Positions 23,666 through 32,209 of a DNA stretch of 55,283 nucleotides are shown piece by piece. Source of the stretch: CAYPNF01 sp964411985 (GTDB lineage: Bacteria > Verrucomicrobiota > Verrucomicrobiia > Limisphaerales > J093). The stretch is taken from NCBI GenBank assembly GCA_964411985.1, contig CAYPNF010000052.1:1-55283 (forward strand), read 5' to 3'. The translations under genes were made by a program, and so were the position numbers. Below the pieces are notes generated by a model, which had not been told where the DNA came from, searched no databases, and saw nothing but the letters and a program-made list of their open reading frames with translations. Position 1 is the first letter of the stretch. The number at the start of each line of letters is the position of its first letter.

Positions 23666-24201
23666 GCGCCTCCGATTCTCTTTTCAATGCACTTCTTCAC
23701 CGCTACCCGAATTCTCAGCAGGCTTTGCCTGATGGCCTCGGCGCTCGTGCAGAGTTCACGCGATAGGTACTGCGCAGTCTCACTTGCCGCGTAACGCCGT
23801 CGCAATAACTCCCGATTCTGGGGGGGCAGCTTTCCGACGCACTCGTGCAAGGCCGGCAACAGTCGCTCGAGCTCCCGTTCATCACTGTCGATGCGAGCCG
23901 AGTGTTCGAACAACAAGTCCGCCACGGCGAAGGGCAACAGTCGTGAGCGGCGCGCTTCTTTCCTGCGTTCGTTTGCCGCGAGATTGCGCGCGATGCTCCG
24001 CAGCCACTTGCCAAAGTCCGTCCCTGTCTTGAACTCGTCCAACCTGCGGAAAGCCACAATGAAGACTTCTTGCGCCACATCATCCACCCAAGCCTCATCC
24101 ACCCCCAAGGCCCGAATGAAGGCACGCAACCCGGCCTGGTGCTCCATGACCCAGGTCTCGTAATCCGAGTAGCTTGGCGATTCCGACTTTGACATAGACA
24201 C
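23656..24201 (-). CDS. ECF RNA polymerase sigma factor
   Basis: 181 residues, sigma70-like with region 2 (DDVAQEVFIVAFRRLDEF...FGKWLRSIARNLA) and region 4 (LPPQNRELLRRRYAASETAQYLS...SAEAIRQSLLRIR). The family is the large PVC group of ECF sigmas with FecR-type partners. It redirects RNA polymerase to target promoters when the downstream anti-sigma releases it. The membrane protein gene overlaps its end. The upstream intergenic region 24202-24488 contains no other gene. Confidence 0.92.
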   Translation of the reverse strand: MSMSKSESPSYSDYETWVMEHQAGLRAFIRALGVDEAWVDDVAQEVFIVAFRRLDEFKTGTDFGKWLRSIARNLAANERRKEARRSRLLPFAVADLLFEHSARIDSDERELERLLPALHECVGKLPPQNRELLRRRYAASETAQYLSRELCTSAEAIRQSLLRIRVAVKKCIEKRIGGAWV

Positions 24202-24488
24202 ACTCTAATGTCGTCGGAAGCAAAAGTGTGACAGAAAATCTGCAGTTCGCGTGTTTTATCCCAGAGGGATTAGCTGAGGAACATAGAGGTCCCCTGAACC
24301 ATAGTACGAGGGTCGACCGACCCGTCGAAGAACAACCGCACCGAAGCCGCCGACATTGCGTGTCGCCGCGGGTTGGTATAGCTGACCAACACGTTTCCAC
24401 ACCGCCTCTCGGGCCAAGAATGTGACTAGACCGTCTGCCAGATCTGTGCCCGGCCGTTAGTCGTGCCCTGCCAGCGTCAACTGCACCC

Positions 24489-25781
24489 TTACTCTGCACC
24501 AAGGCAGTAGAGGAACTTGTCGGAACGAAGGAGCAGGCGAGTGCCGTCCACGGCGGGGCTGGCGTCGAAACTGCTGCGGTCGACCAGATCATTGCGGGCG
24601 AGTTGCTCGAAATGTGGTTTTGCGGCGAGGACGAACACGTTGCCACGCCGAGTCACACCGTAGAGTTTGCCGTCGGCCAGAATCGGCGAGGCATAGAACT
24701 GGCCAGCGTTGGCGAGACGCTCCTCATAGACCAGCTTGCCCGTGGAGGCTTCGGCGCAGTAGGCCACGCCTAGGTTCTCGTGAAACCAGTACAGATGGCC
24801 TCCGTGGAAGATTGGGGAAGAGACATTCGAACCTTTGTTGCTTGTCCACAGGCGGTGTGTCTGGGTCACGTCTCCGCGACCGCCCGCGCGCACCGCCAAA
24901 GCACCGCCCGAGCGGCCGCCGATGCAGTAGATCACGTCTTTTGCATTCACCAGGCTGGGTACCATGTACCAACCGATGCCTGTGTCACAGGACCAGAGCC
25001 GTTCGCCTGTGGCGGGGTCAAACCCGAGCACCTTGCCGGCGATGGCGACAACGAGTTCCTGCTTGTCCCCCTCTACCGGCACCAGGATCGGAGTGTTCCA
25101 CGATTCTTTCATCCCGTTGGCGCGCCAGACTTCCTTTCCCGTCGAGCGATTCAAGGCCACAAGAGAGTCGCTCTCCACCGCTGCGTTGAGAATCACCAGA
25201 CCTTTGAACAGGACCGGTGACGAAGCTGACCCCCATCCATGGGTTTTCGAGCCGACGTCCGCCTGCCAAATCTGTTTGCCGGTGTGGCTGAAGGCGAACA
25301 CACCCGACTTGCCGAAGAACACGTAGAGTTGGGTGGCGTCGGCGCAGGGCGTGCTGGACGCATAACCGTGATCGCGAACCTTGGCCTGTTCGGGTTGTAC
25401 GGCGGGGACATCCTTCTTCCAAAGCAACGCGCCGTCCGTGCGCTGGAGACAAAGGAGATGGCGCTGCAGGGCGCTCAGATCCTCACTTGGCGACCCGGGC
25501 ACGGCATATCCGCTGAAGCAGGTCACGTAAACGCGGTCTTCAAAGACAATGGGGCTGGAGCCGCCCGGTCCGGGCAGTTCGACTTTCCAGACAAGGTTTT
25601 GGGTGTCGCTCCACACGCTTGGCAGTCCTTGGCTCAGGCTCACACCCTGGCCATCCGGCCCGCGGAACTGGTGCCAGCCACGGGCGGACTGGGGCGTGGC
25701 GATTGGGTCTGCGGCATCGATGGGTGCAACGGGTGCGAGCAAAAGATGCGCCCAGACAAGGAACTGACAACGGGTTTGCAT
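24489..25781 (-). CDS. Secreted PQQ-like beta-propeller protein
   Basis: 430 residues from the ATG at 25781 (signal peptide QTRCQFLVWAHLLLAPVAPIDA). A start at 25997 adds 72 unconserved residues. The protein is a repeated WD/PQQ-type outer-membrane assembly or quinoprotein propeller, with WHQFRGPDGQGVS near the N-terminus and repeated units with VWKVELPGPGGSSPIV, LNRSTGKEVWR and LWSCDTGIGWYMVPSL. Such proteins are numerous in Planctomycetes/Verrucomicrobia. Whether PQQ is bound is uncertain; no catalytic dehydrogenase domain was seen. Confidence 0.85.
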   Translation of the reverse strand: MQTRCQFLVWAHLLLAPVAPIDAADPIATPQSARGWHQFRGPDGQGVSLSQGLPSVWSDTQNLVWKVELPGPGGSSPIVFEDRVYVTCFSGYAVPGSPSEDLSALQRHLLCLQRTDGALLWKKDVPAVQPEQAKVRDHGYASSTPCADATQLYVFFGKSGVFAFSHTGKQIWQADVGSKTHGWGSASSPVLFKGLVILNAAVESDSLVALNRSTGKEVWRANGMKESWNTPILVPVEGDKQELVVAIAGKVLGFDPATGERLWSCDTGIGWYMVPSLVNAKDVIYCIGGRSGGALAVRAGGRGDVTQTHRLWTSNKGSNVSSPIFHGGHLYWFHENLGVAYCAEASTGKLVYEERLANAGQFYASPILADGKLYGVTRRGNVFVLAAKPHFEQLARNDLVDRSSFDASPAVDGTRLLLRSDKFLYCLGAE

Positions 25782-25815
25782 AGTCGGATGGTAGTGTTGT
25801 GGTCGTCGGTGCTTT

Positions 25816-27390
25816 TTACTCCGGCATCGCTTCGGCCCCCACGCCGCCCGCCGGGCTCTCCGGCTGCAACCGCAAGTCGCCATGGACGGCATCGCGGAAC
25901 TGCGGGGATTGTCCGTAAACGCCCCCGATCTCTGGCACCGGCAGGGTGGGCCTGCTGCGCGGCGGATCATCGAGGCAATACCACCAATTCCGTGCAAAAC
26001 GGAACGTGGCTGGGGCGGTGTTGGGACCGATGTTCACGCCTCCGGACGACCACTGGGAGGAGTGGAACGCGACGATATTGTCGGTAAACTGCCCGTTCTG
26101 GCAGGGCACGAATCCTGCCACGGTCGTTTCCTGCAGGATGCGCAAGACCCATCGGTCCGGGCGGTAGATGGTATTGTACTGAACGACAGCCCGGTCTGCG
26201 CCCACAAAAGCGACGGGGGCGGTGCTGCCTACGAAGGTATTCCCTTCCACAACGATGTCTTTGGCCTCCGCGTGCTCCTCGCCGTTTTGAAGGGGTGGGC
26301 GGAAGAACTCCAGCCCTGTGCTGCCGCCCAGATTCACACTCCGGGCACCAGCATCTTCAAAACGGTTACGGCGGATGCTGACGTTTTGGGTTCCGCCTTT
26401 GGTTTGCACGCCATTGGCACCCGTCGCTGCCGCTGCCGGGGTGTGTCGGAAGAGGTTGCTCTCGATAATCCCTCGGTGGCAGCCTACCATGTCGATGGCC
26501 GAGCCTCCGGTACCCCAACGTTCCAGAGTGCATTGTTCCACGCGGAAGTCCACCACTCCAGACAACTTGATGCCGTCTCGATTTCCTTGCGGCCCCACAT
26601 CGGTGACACGCAGACCGCGCAACAAGAGGTGCTGCGCAGGCGTGTCGAACGATCCGCCATCATCGATGTTGAGCCCGTTGCCCGTCGCGCCGTTGAAGGA
26701 CAGGTTGTGCAGTTCCACCCAGGAAGGGTCGGAAAGCTGAATCCCGTTTGCCCCGCCTTGGATTACCGGAGGACGCTGCGGGTCCAACGCCGCAATGACG
26801 ATGGGAGAGTTGCTTTCACCCCGCAGGCCGGTGAAGTAGAATCCACCAGGGTAGTTGCCTGGTGCGAGGAGAACCCGCGCCCCAGGTTGGGCCGAGGCAA
26901 CGGCGGCGCGGAATTCGGTGGCGTTACTTACGGTGATGGAGGGGGCTGAGGACGTTTCCCGCGCGGCAAAGAACCACGCCGAATGGCTGGTGTCTTGGGG
27001 CCGATAGTGGATCTCAAGGACCCCGTTCGAGAGAGTCCGTGAACCGTCCACCCCATCCCATTTCCCCAACGGGAGAGCCAGGTTCGTGGTGGCGAGCGCC
27101 ACAATCTGCGCGGCACGGGCAGAGGTCAGAGAATCGGCGTTGTCGCTGCTGACTACGTGGATCCGCGCTGTGCCTCCCGACGCTGGGATTGGCGGCAGAA
27201 GGCGCAGACCCGGGGAGGAGGCAGCGCCCGTCAGCGCCGTGGCGAGGATCAGTCCGAGCAGAACTGGTGGCACCGCGTGAGGCTTTCGTACCCAGGGTGG
27301 AATCCTGGGAGCCTCCGAAGAACAGGGTGGTGTTCGTCCCGCGCTTGAGGGCAAACCACCTTCGCCGAAGCTTCTACTCATCCAGGCCAT
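25816..27390 (-). CDS. Parallel beta-helix protein (chondroitinase B/polysaccharide-lyase-like)
   Basis: Up to 524 residues. A hydrophobic export segment (HAVPPVLLGLILATALTGA) begins only near residue 38, so the start is uncertain: GTG at 27273 would put it at the N-terminus but lacks basic residues. After an N-terminal domain, a typical right-handed beta-helix begins (VSNATEFRAAVASAQPGARVLL-type start, then GGANGIQLSDPSWVELHNLSFNG and repeated IxIxxNxF rungs such as VSIRRNRFEDAG). Such proteins bind or cleave polysaccharides. No catalytic residues could be assigned. It is upstream of the PQQ propeller gene and may share its transcript. Confidence 0.7.
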   Translation of the reverse strand: MAWMSRSFGEGGLPSSAGRTPPCSSEAPRIPPWVRKPHAVPPVLLGLILATALTGAASSPGLRLLPPIPASGGTARIHVVSSDNADSLTSARAAQIVALATTNLALPLGKWDGVDGSRTLSNGVLEIHYRPQDTSHSAWFFAARETSSAPSITVSNATEFRAAVASAQPGARVLLAPGNYPGGFYFTGLRGESNSPIVIAALDPQRPPVIQGGANGIQLSDPSWVELHNLSFNGATGNGLNIDDGGSFDTPAQHLLLRGLRVTDVGPQGNRDGIKLSGVVDFRVEQCTLERWGTGGSAIDMVGCHRGIIESNLFRHTPAAAATGANGVQTKGGTQNVSIRRNRFEDAGARSVNLGGSTGLEFFRPPLQNGEEHAEAKDIVVEGNTFVGSTAPVAFVGADRAVVQYNTIYRPDRWVLRILQETTVAGFVPCQNGQFTDNIVAFHSSQWSSGGVNIGPNTAPATFRFARNWWYCLDDPPRSRPTLPVPEIGGVYGQSPQFRDAVHGDLRLQPESPAGGVGAEAMPE

Positions 27391-27437
27391 AGATCCAATT
27401 GAGTCAGTCCGAGATTCAACTTATCCAAGAACCTATC

Positions 27438-29477
27438 CTACCAGATCTTCGCTCGAATTCCAGGTGGACGGTGAAGCGGGGAGGAAGGTTCAATCCGAAA
27501 CGCCTGGTAGAACTCCTCCAGATTGACGTGGGCTCCGATGGCGCGGAACTGGCCTGGGCTATGGGGATCGACGTTGACCCGCCTTCGTAGCTCGGCCTCT
27601 CGCCAGTTGGTTCGCCAAAGCTGGGTGAGCGACAAGAAGAACCGTTGCTCGGGGGTGAAGCCATCCACCAGTTTTCGTTTGGCGGGGTCTTGGACCAGGG
27701 CCCGCTGCAGGGCTTCGTAGGCGATGCTCGCGCCCCCGAGGTCGGCGATATTCTCCCCCAGCGTGAGTTCTCCGTTGAGCTTCAGTCCCGGCAAGGCCTC
27801 GTAGGCGGCATACTGGTCCACGAGTTTCTGAGCGCGCTGCTTGAACACGCGTTCGTCCTCCGCCGTCCACCAATCGTGCAGGTTTCCATCAGCATCAAAG
27901 CGTCGTCCTTGATCGTCATAACCATGAGTGATCTCATGTCCGATGACGACTCCGATGGCACCATAGTTGACGGCATCATCGGCGGAGAGATCAAAGAACG
28001 GCGGCTGGAGGATGCCGGCGGGGAAGACGATTTCGTTCATGGTGGGGCTGAAATAGGCGTTGACGGTTTGCGGCGTCATGCCCCATTCCGCTCGGTCTAC
28101 CGGTTGGCCGATTCGCGCCAGGCGGCGGTGGATCTCGAAGGCCGAGGCTCGACGCACATTTCCCAGCAGGTCATCTTCGAAGATGCTGACTTTGGAGTAA
28201 TCACGAAAACGCTCCGGGTATCCGATCTTCTGACTAAACCGGTCGAATTTGGCCAAGCCACGTTCGCGCGTCTCTTTAGACATCCATTCGAGGCGTGAGA
28301 GTCGATCACGAAAGACTTCTTTGATGAGGCGGACCATTTCCTCCATCCGGACCTTAGCCTCGGGCTGGAAGTAACGCTTCACAAACAGCTGGCCCAGCGC
28401 CTCGCCGATGCTTCCATCGATGGTTCGGGCGGCTCGCTGCCAGCGAGGCTCCATCTGAGGCTGACCACGCACGATCGTCTCGTTGAAGGCAAAGGCCTCC
28501 TGTTCCGCTTCACGGTGCAGGTAAGGCGCGGCCGAGCGGAGGACGTGCCAGCGGAGATAGACTCGCCAGTCCGCCAGCGACCGGATTCGGATCAGTTCGC
28601 CAAGGCCCGCAAGGTACTCCGGTTGGCGCACAACGAGCTCCTGGACGCGTCCGAGCCCACAGCCATCCAGATACTGGCTCCAGGGTATGGCCGGAATCCT
28701 GGATACGAGTTCGCTGGTGGTCATCTTGTGGTAATTGGCGAGTTGGTCTCGAAGCTCCACTTGCGTTTTGGAGACCCTCGCCAACTCGGTCTCCAAATCC
28801 ACCACCGCTCGAGCCCATGCTTCCGCGGTCGGTCTGGATTTGCCCAACAGCTGGAACATCCGGCTCACGTGGATTTCGAACGCACGCCGTGTCTCCGAGA
28901 ACTTTGGCTCGAGATAATAGTCGCGACTGGGGAGGCTCAACCCGCCTTGGCTCAAGTAGAGCGCGTAGACGGTGCTCTGCTTGGCATCAGGGGGTGCCGA
29001 CAAGGAGAACAGTCCTGGAATGCCCCGCAAGTGCAAGGAGGCGAGGGTTTGGAAAAGGCGGTCCACGGACCGTATCCCATCGACCTGCCGAAGGTCGGAG
29101 GCAATGGGGCGAAAGCGGAGGATCTCCAGTCGATTGGTATCGAGCGCGGATCTGTAGAAGTCAGCCACCTGTCTGGCCGGGGTGCGCTCGGGCTGTGGTG
29201 GCCCCTTGAGCGTGCCTTCCAGGACGTGGTGGACCAGTTTCCAATTGTACTCCTGGAGCTCCTCAAATCCGCTCCACCGCGATTTGTCCGCCGGCACCGG
29301 GTTATTGTCGACCCATTTCCCCGTGGCGAATCGGTAGAAATCCTTCCCTGGGTCCACTGAACGGTCCATGTGCTGAACGGAGAACTTGGGGGCGACTGGG
29401 TCCGATTCCGGGCTGGCGAACAAGGGAACTGCCATCCAGCAGGCACATCCGAGGATAGAGGCGGTGGCGAACTTCAT
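27438..29477 (-). CDS. M13-family zinc metallopeptidase (neprilysin/PepO-like)
   Basis: 679 residues, the usual M13 length. A signal peptide or lipoprotein signal occupies about residues 1-22. The zinc motif is VIGHEITHGYDDQGRRFD (His514, Glu515, His518), and the third ligand is in LTLGENIADLGG. The N-terminal domain starts with SVDPGKDFYRFATGKWVDNNPVPADK, a hallmark of the family. It is a secreted or cell-surface peptidase cutting short peptides. Upstream lies the DciA-like gene on the same strand. Confidence 0.93.
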   Translation of the reverse strand: MKFATASILGCACWMAVPLFASPESDPVAPKFSVQHMDRSVDPGKDFYRFATGKWVDNNPVPADKSRWSGFEELQEYNWKLVHHVLEGTLKGPPQPERTPARQVADFYRSALDTNRLEILRFRPIASDLRQVDGIRSVDRLFQTLASLHLRGIPGLFSLSAPPDAKQSTVYALYLSQGGLSLPSRDYYLEPKFSETRRAFEIHVSRMFQLLGKSRPTAEAWARAVVDLETELARVSKTQVELRDQLANYHKMTTSELVSRIPAIPWSQYLDGCGLGRVQELVVRQPEYLAGLGELIRIRSLADWRVYLRWHVLRSAAPYLHREAEQEAFAFNETIVRGQPQMEPRWQRAARTIDGSIGEALGQLFVKRYFQPEAKVRMEEMVRLIKEVFRDRLSRLEWMSKETRERGLAKFDRFSQKIGYPERFRDYSKVSIFEDDLLGNVRRASAFEIHRRLARIGQPVDRAEWGMTPQTVNAYFSPTMNEIVFPAGILQPPFFDLSADDAVNYGAIGVVIGHEITHGYDDQGRRFDADGNLHDWWTAEDERVFKQRAQKLVDQYAAYEALPGLKLNGELTLGENIADLGGASIAYEALQRALVQDPAKRKLVDGFTPEQRFFLSLTQLWRTNWREAELRRRVNVDPHSPGQFRAIGAHVNLEEFYQAFRIEPSSPLHRPPGIRAKIW

Positions 29478-29573
29478 GAGGGTAGAGGGTACGAAAAGCC
29501 ATCGGCCGTGTCACCCGGTTTTCCGGGAAGGCGGAGCCAGAAGGCGCAGAAGGAAAGGGGCGTCTGAGATGGG

Positions 29574-29984
29574 TCAGCCCACCTGGAAGGAGATTCTTTT
29601 CACCAACTCGGAGCCGAACGCGTGCTGGAGCCGTTCCAGGATTTCCTTGCGCCGGTAGCGGACCAGCTCATCCAACCAGACGCTACTGTCCACCCGGACG
29701 AAGAGCGTGCCTTTGACGATGTTCACCGGTTGAGCGTGGGCAACGATCTGGGGATCGATTAAGTGGTTCCAAGTGCGCGCAAGCTCGGCCTCAGTGCGGC
29801 GGCGGTCAATACCAAGGCGGGCCAGGGTGGATGGCACCAACTCGGACAGGGCGCGGCCGGGGTTTTGCTGCGCTTTCTCCAATGGCGTCAAGTCCACACC
29901 CCTCCAATCGGCGAGAACCCGCTGTTTTGCGGATTGCCTGGGGCGTGGAACAAAGCGAAAGGCAGAAAAACCCGAGCTATTCAC
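29574..29984 (-). CDS. DUF721 (DciA-like) protein
   Basis: 136 residues. The C-terminal half shows the DUF721 pattern: ELARTWNHLIDPQIVAHAQPV, KGTLFVRVDSSVWLDEL and RRKEILERLQHAFG. In many bacteria lacking DnaC/DnaI loaders, DciA interacts with the replicative helicase DnaB. Whether this copy is the functional DciA cannot be decided here, since some relatives are remnants. It lies between the M13 peptidase and the GH42 gene, all on the minus strand. Confidence 0.75.
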   Translation of the reverse strand: MNSSGFSAFRFVPRPRQSAKQRVLADWRGVDLTPLEKAQQNPGRALSELVPSTLARLGIDRRRTEAELARTWNHLIDPQIVAHAQPVNIVKGTLFVRVDSSVWLDELVRYRRKEILERLQHAFGSELVKRISFQVG

Positions 29985-30017
29985 TCCGGTGAGGATAGAG
30001 GCGGAAGTGGGCCCAAC

Positions 30018-32081
30018 TCAAGCCCCCGCTGCAGCGCCCTTCTCGTCGAGCACCAAAACACCATGGGGCGGCAGATCGTAATTGCCGGTGAAGGTGTTGG
30101 CAGTCAGGAAGTCGTGCATGGGTTTGTAGAAAGTGATTCTGACCGGAGTGTTCTGGTGGTTCAGGAGGAAATAGATCTTCTGATCATCCTTTTGGCGCAT
30201 GCTGACTTCGACCGTGTCCGGCACTTTCAAGAGCGGGAAGAGGTTGCACATCTGCCGCAGCCAGGCAACGAGGTCATAGTAGAATAGTTGTTGGCACATG
30301 GTGCCGATGTAGATGGCCTTGCCGAGACCGTAGTTATTGATGGTGATGGCTGGGCGGCCGGCGTAGAAGTCCTTGGAGAAGGTGGCCAAGACCTGGCATT
30401 CCTTTGGCTCGATGATATCACACCAGAGGCGCGCGCTGTGAAGGTGGGTCGCGGGGAAGGAGCCCTTGAAGACTAGATGGTTTTCCTCCCCAGGAGGAAT
30501 CGGATCGAACTCGGTCACCTCCAGGCCGAAGAGGTCAGTCAGGTCGTGCGGGAACCCGGCATCGGGCGCAATGTGATGTTCGTCCACCATGCCCGTGTTG
30601 AAAGTCCCGACCAGCGTGCCGCCGTTCTGCACGTAGAGCTTGAGCAGGTCCGCCTCTCCTCCGGCCAGCAAATGCAGCGAAGGGGCGAAAACGATTTTGT
30701 ACTTGGACAGGTCTTCCGTGGGCCGGGCGATATCGACCGGGATATTGCGGTCGTGGAGAGCGTTGTAGAAAAGGAGTGTATGGTCACGTTGACTGAAATG
30801 TCTGTTGGGCTGCATGGGCAGCTTGAGCGTCCACTCGTTGGGATGGCTGAAGAGGATGCAGGTTTCGGCCACGACTTTGCTGCCTTTGACGATCGGTGCC
30901 AGGAGTTTCATCTCCTCCCCGATCTGGCTGATCTCGCGATAGACCCGGTTGTCGCCCCGGCCATCGTGAGTCAGAACTCCGCCATAGAACTTCTCGGAGC
31001 CGATGCGCGGGGACCGCCAGAAGAAGTAGAGCACCCCCGTGGCTCCGCGGGAGAGGAGTTGGTAGGTGTAGAGCCTCGCCACGCCTGGGCGGAGCAGCGA
31101 GTTGACCTCCTGCCAATTGACGTGTCCGGCTTTCTGTTCGATGACCCAAAACCCTTCGTCGCCTCCAGGGGTCTTCACATCGCTCTTCTTGAGCGACCTC
31201 ATGATATCATTCTCCAGCGCATTCTCGGCCGGCTTCGACTTCATCGTGGCGTAGCTGTCCAAGGAGACGAAGTCCAGGCTCTCCGCCATGTCAAAATGGT
31301 CATAATGTCGACTGAGAGCCCGCAGGTTCGTGGTGACGGGGATGTTTGGAGTGAGCTCACGCAGGAGATCCGCCTGCATTCTGACGTAGGCGACGCAGGT
31401 GTCGCTCGAGAAGCGCATCCAGTCGAGTACCAGCGCGGGGTTGTGAACCGTGGGGGCTCGCATCGGCATCGGGACCTGGTCCCATTCGGAAATCACCTGT
31501 CCCCAGAATCGATTCCCCATGAGATCATTCAGTTGCTCGATGGTCTCGTACTTGGCCCGTAGCCAGGCATGCCAATCATGCTTGGATTCCTCGTTGAAAG
31601 AAAACTCAGTTCCGTGTCCTCCAATCCCGTTATCAATTTGCCATGCAATGAGTTGTGGGTGTCCACCGAGCTTCTGGGCCAAGGTGGATACAATCTTGCG
31701 GGAATACTGCCAGTAGGTGTCATTGTTGAGACAGTAGGCGTGGCGGGTCCCTTCGTGCATGAGCAGGCCGTGGTCGTCGATCGGCAGCATTTCTGGATGT
31801 TTGCGAGCGAGCCAGAGGGGAGGCGCAGCCGTAGGGGTGCCTAGCACGACCTTGATGCCAAACAACTTCATGATGTCCATGGCGCGCCACATCCAGTCGA
31901 AGTCATAGACCCCTTCCTCGCGTTCGTAGAGTCCCCAGCAGAACTCTCCCATGCGAACGACGTTGATGCCTGCTGCCACCATGAGCTGTGCATCCCGCTC
32001 CCAGCGGGACTCGGGTTGTTCCGGGGTGCCAGCATAGGGATAGACCCAGTGTTCGGGATGGTAATCGACGCCGAAGTACAT
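30018..32081 (-). CDS. GH42 glycosidase with substituted acid/base position
   Basis: 687 residues, GH42 (beta-galactosidase-type) with an N-terminal TIM barrel (FGVDYHPEHW at the start, GINVVRMGEFCWG), a trimerisation domain and a C-terminal beta domain. The nucleophile is FWVIEQ (Glu315). The usual acid/base Glu in the WQIDNE motif is glycine here (WQIDNGIG, Gly152); Glu159, Glu164 and Glu165 follow nearby. No signal peptide is seen, so it probably acts in the cytoplasm. Either a changed mechanism or a relocated acid/base is possible. The substrate need not be lactose. Confidence 0.85.
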   Translation of the reverse strand: MYFGVDYHPEHWVYPYAGTPEQPESRWERDAQLMVAAGINVVRMGEFCWGLYEREEGVYDFDWMWRAMDIMKLFGIKVVLGTPTAAPPLWLARKHPEMLPIDDHGLLMHEGTRHAYCLNNDTYWQYSRKIVSTLAQKLGGHPQLIAWQIDNGIGGHGTEFSFNEESKHDWHAWLRAKYETIEQLNDLMGNRFWGQVISEWDQVPMPMRAPTVHNPALVLDWMRFSSDTCVAYVRMQADLLRELTPNIPVTTNLRALSRHYDHFDMAESLDFVSLDSYATMKSKPAENALENDIMRSLKKSDVKTPGGDEGFWVIEQKAGHVNWQEVNSLLRPGVARLYTYQLLSRGATGVLYFFWRSPRIGSEKFYGGVLTHDGRGDNRVYREISQIGEEMKLLAPIVKGSKVVAETCILFSHPNEWTLKLPMQPNRHFSQRDHTLLFYNALHDRNIPVDIARPTEDLSKYKIVFAPSLHLLAGGEADLLKLYVQNGGTLVGTFNTGMVDEHHIAPDAGFPHDLTDLFGLEVTEFDPIPPGEENHLVFKGSFPATHLHSARLWCDIIEPKECQVLATFSKDFYAGRPAITINNYGLGKAIYIGTMCQQLFYYDLVAWLRQMCNLFPLLKVPDTVEVSMRQKDDQKIYFLLNHQNTPVRITFYKPMHDFLTANTFTGNYDLPPHGVLVLDEKGAAAGA

Positions 32082-32209
32082 AAGCTTCGTAGGACGGTTG
32101 GGTTTTGTTTCAATCTAAGCCTTTGTACCCGGGGCGCAACCGCAAAGTGGCCGAAAAGTTTGACTTTGACTTTGTAAACGAAGTCATTGGAGAGTCTTAG
32201 CGTTGACTT

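Noticed and set aside
24240..24330. Possible RNA-gene resemblance (AGTACGAG-type words) upstream of the PQQ gene
   Set aside because: Only a few bases match rRNA-like words and no structure could be drawn.
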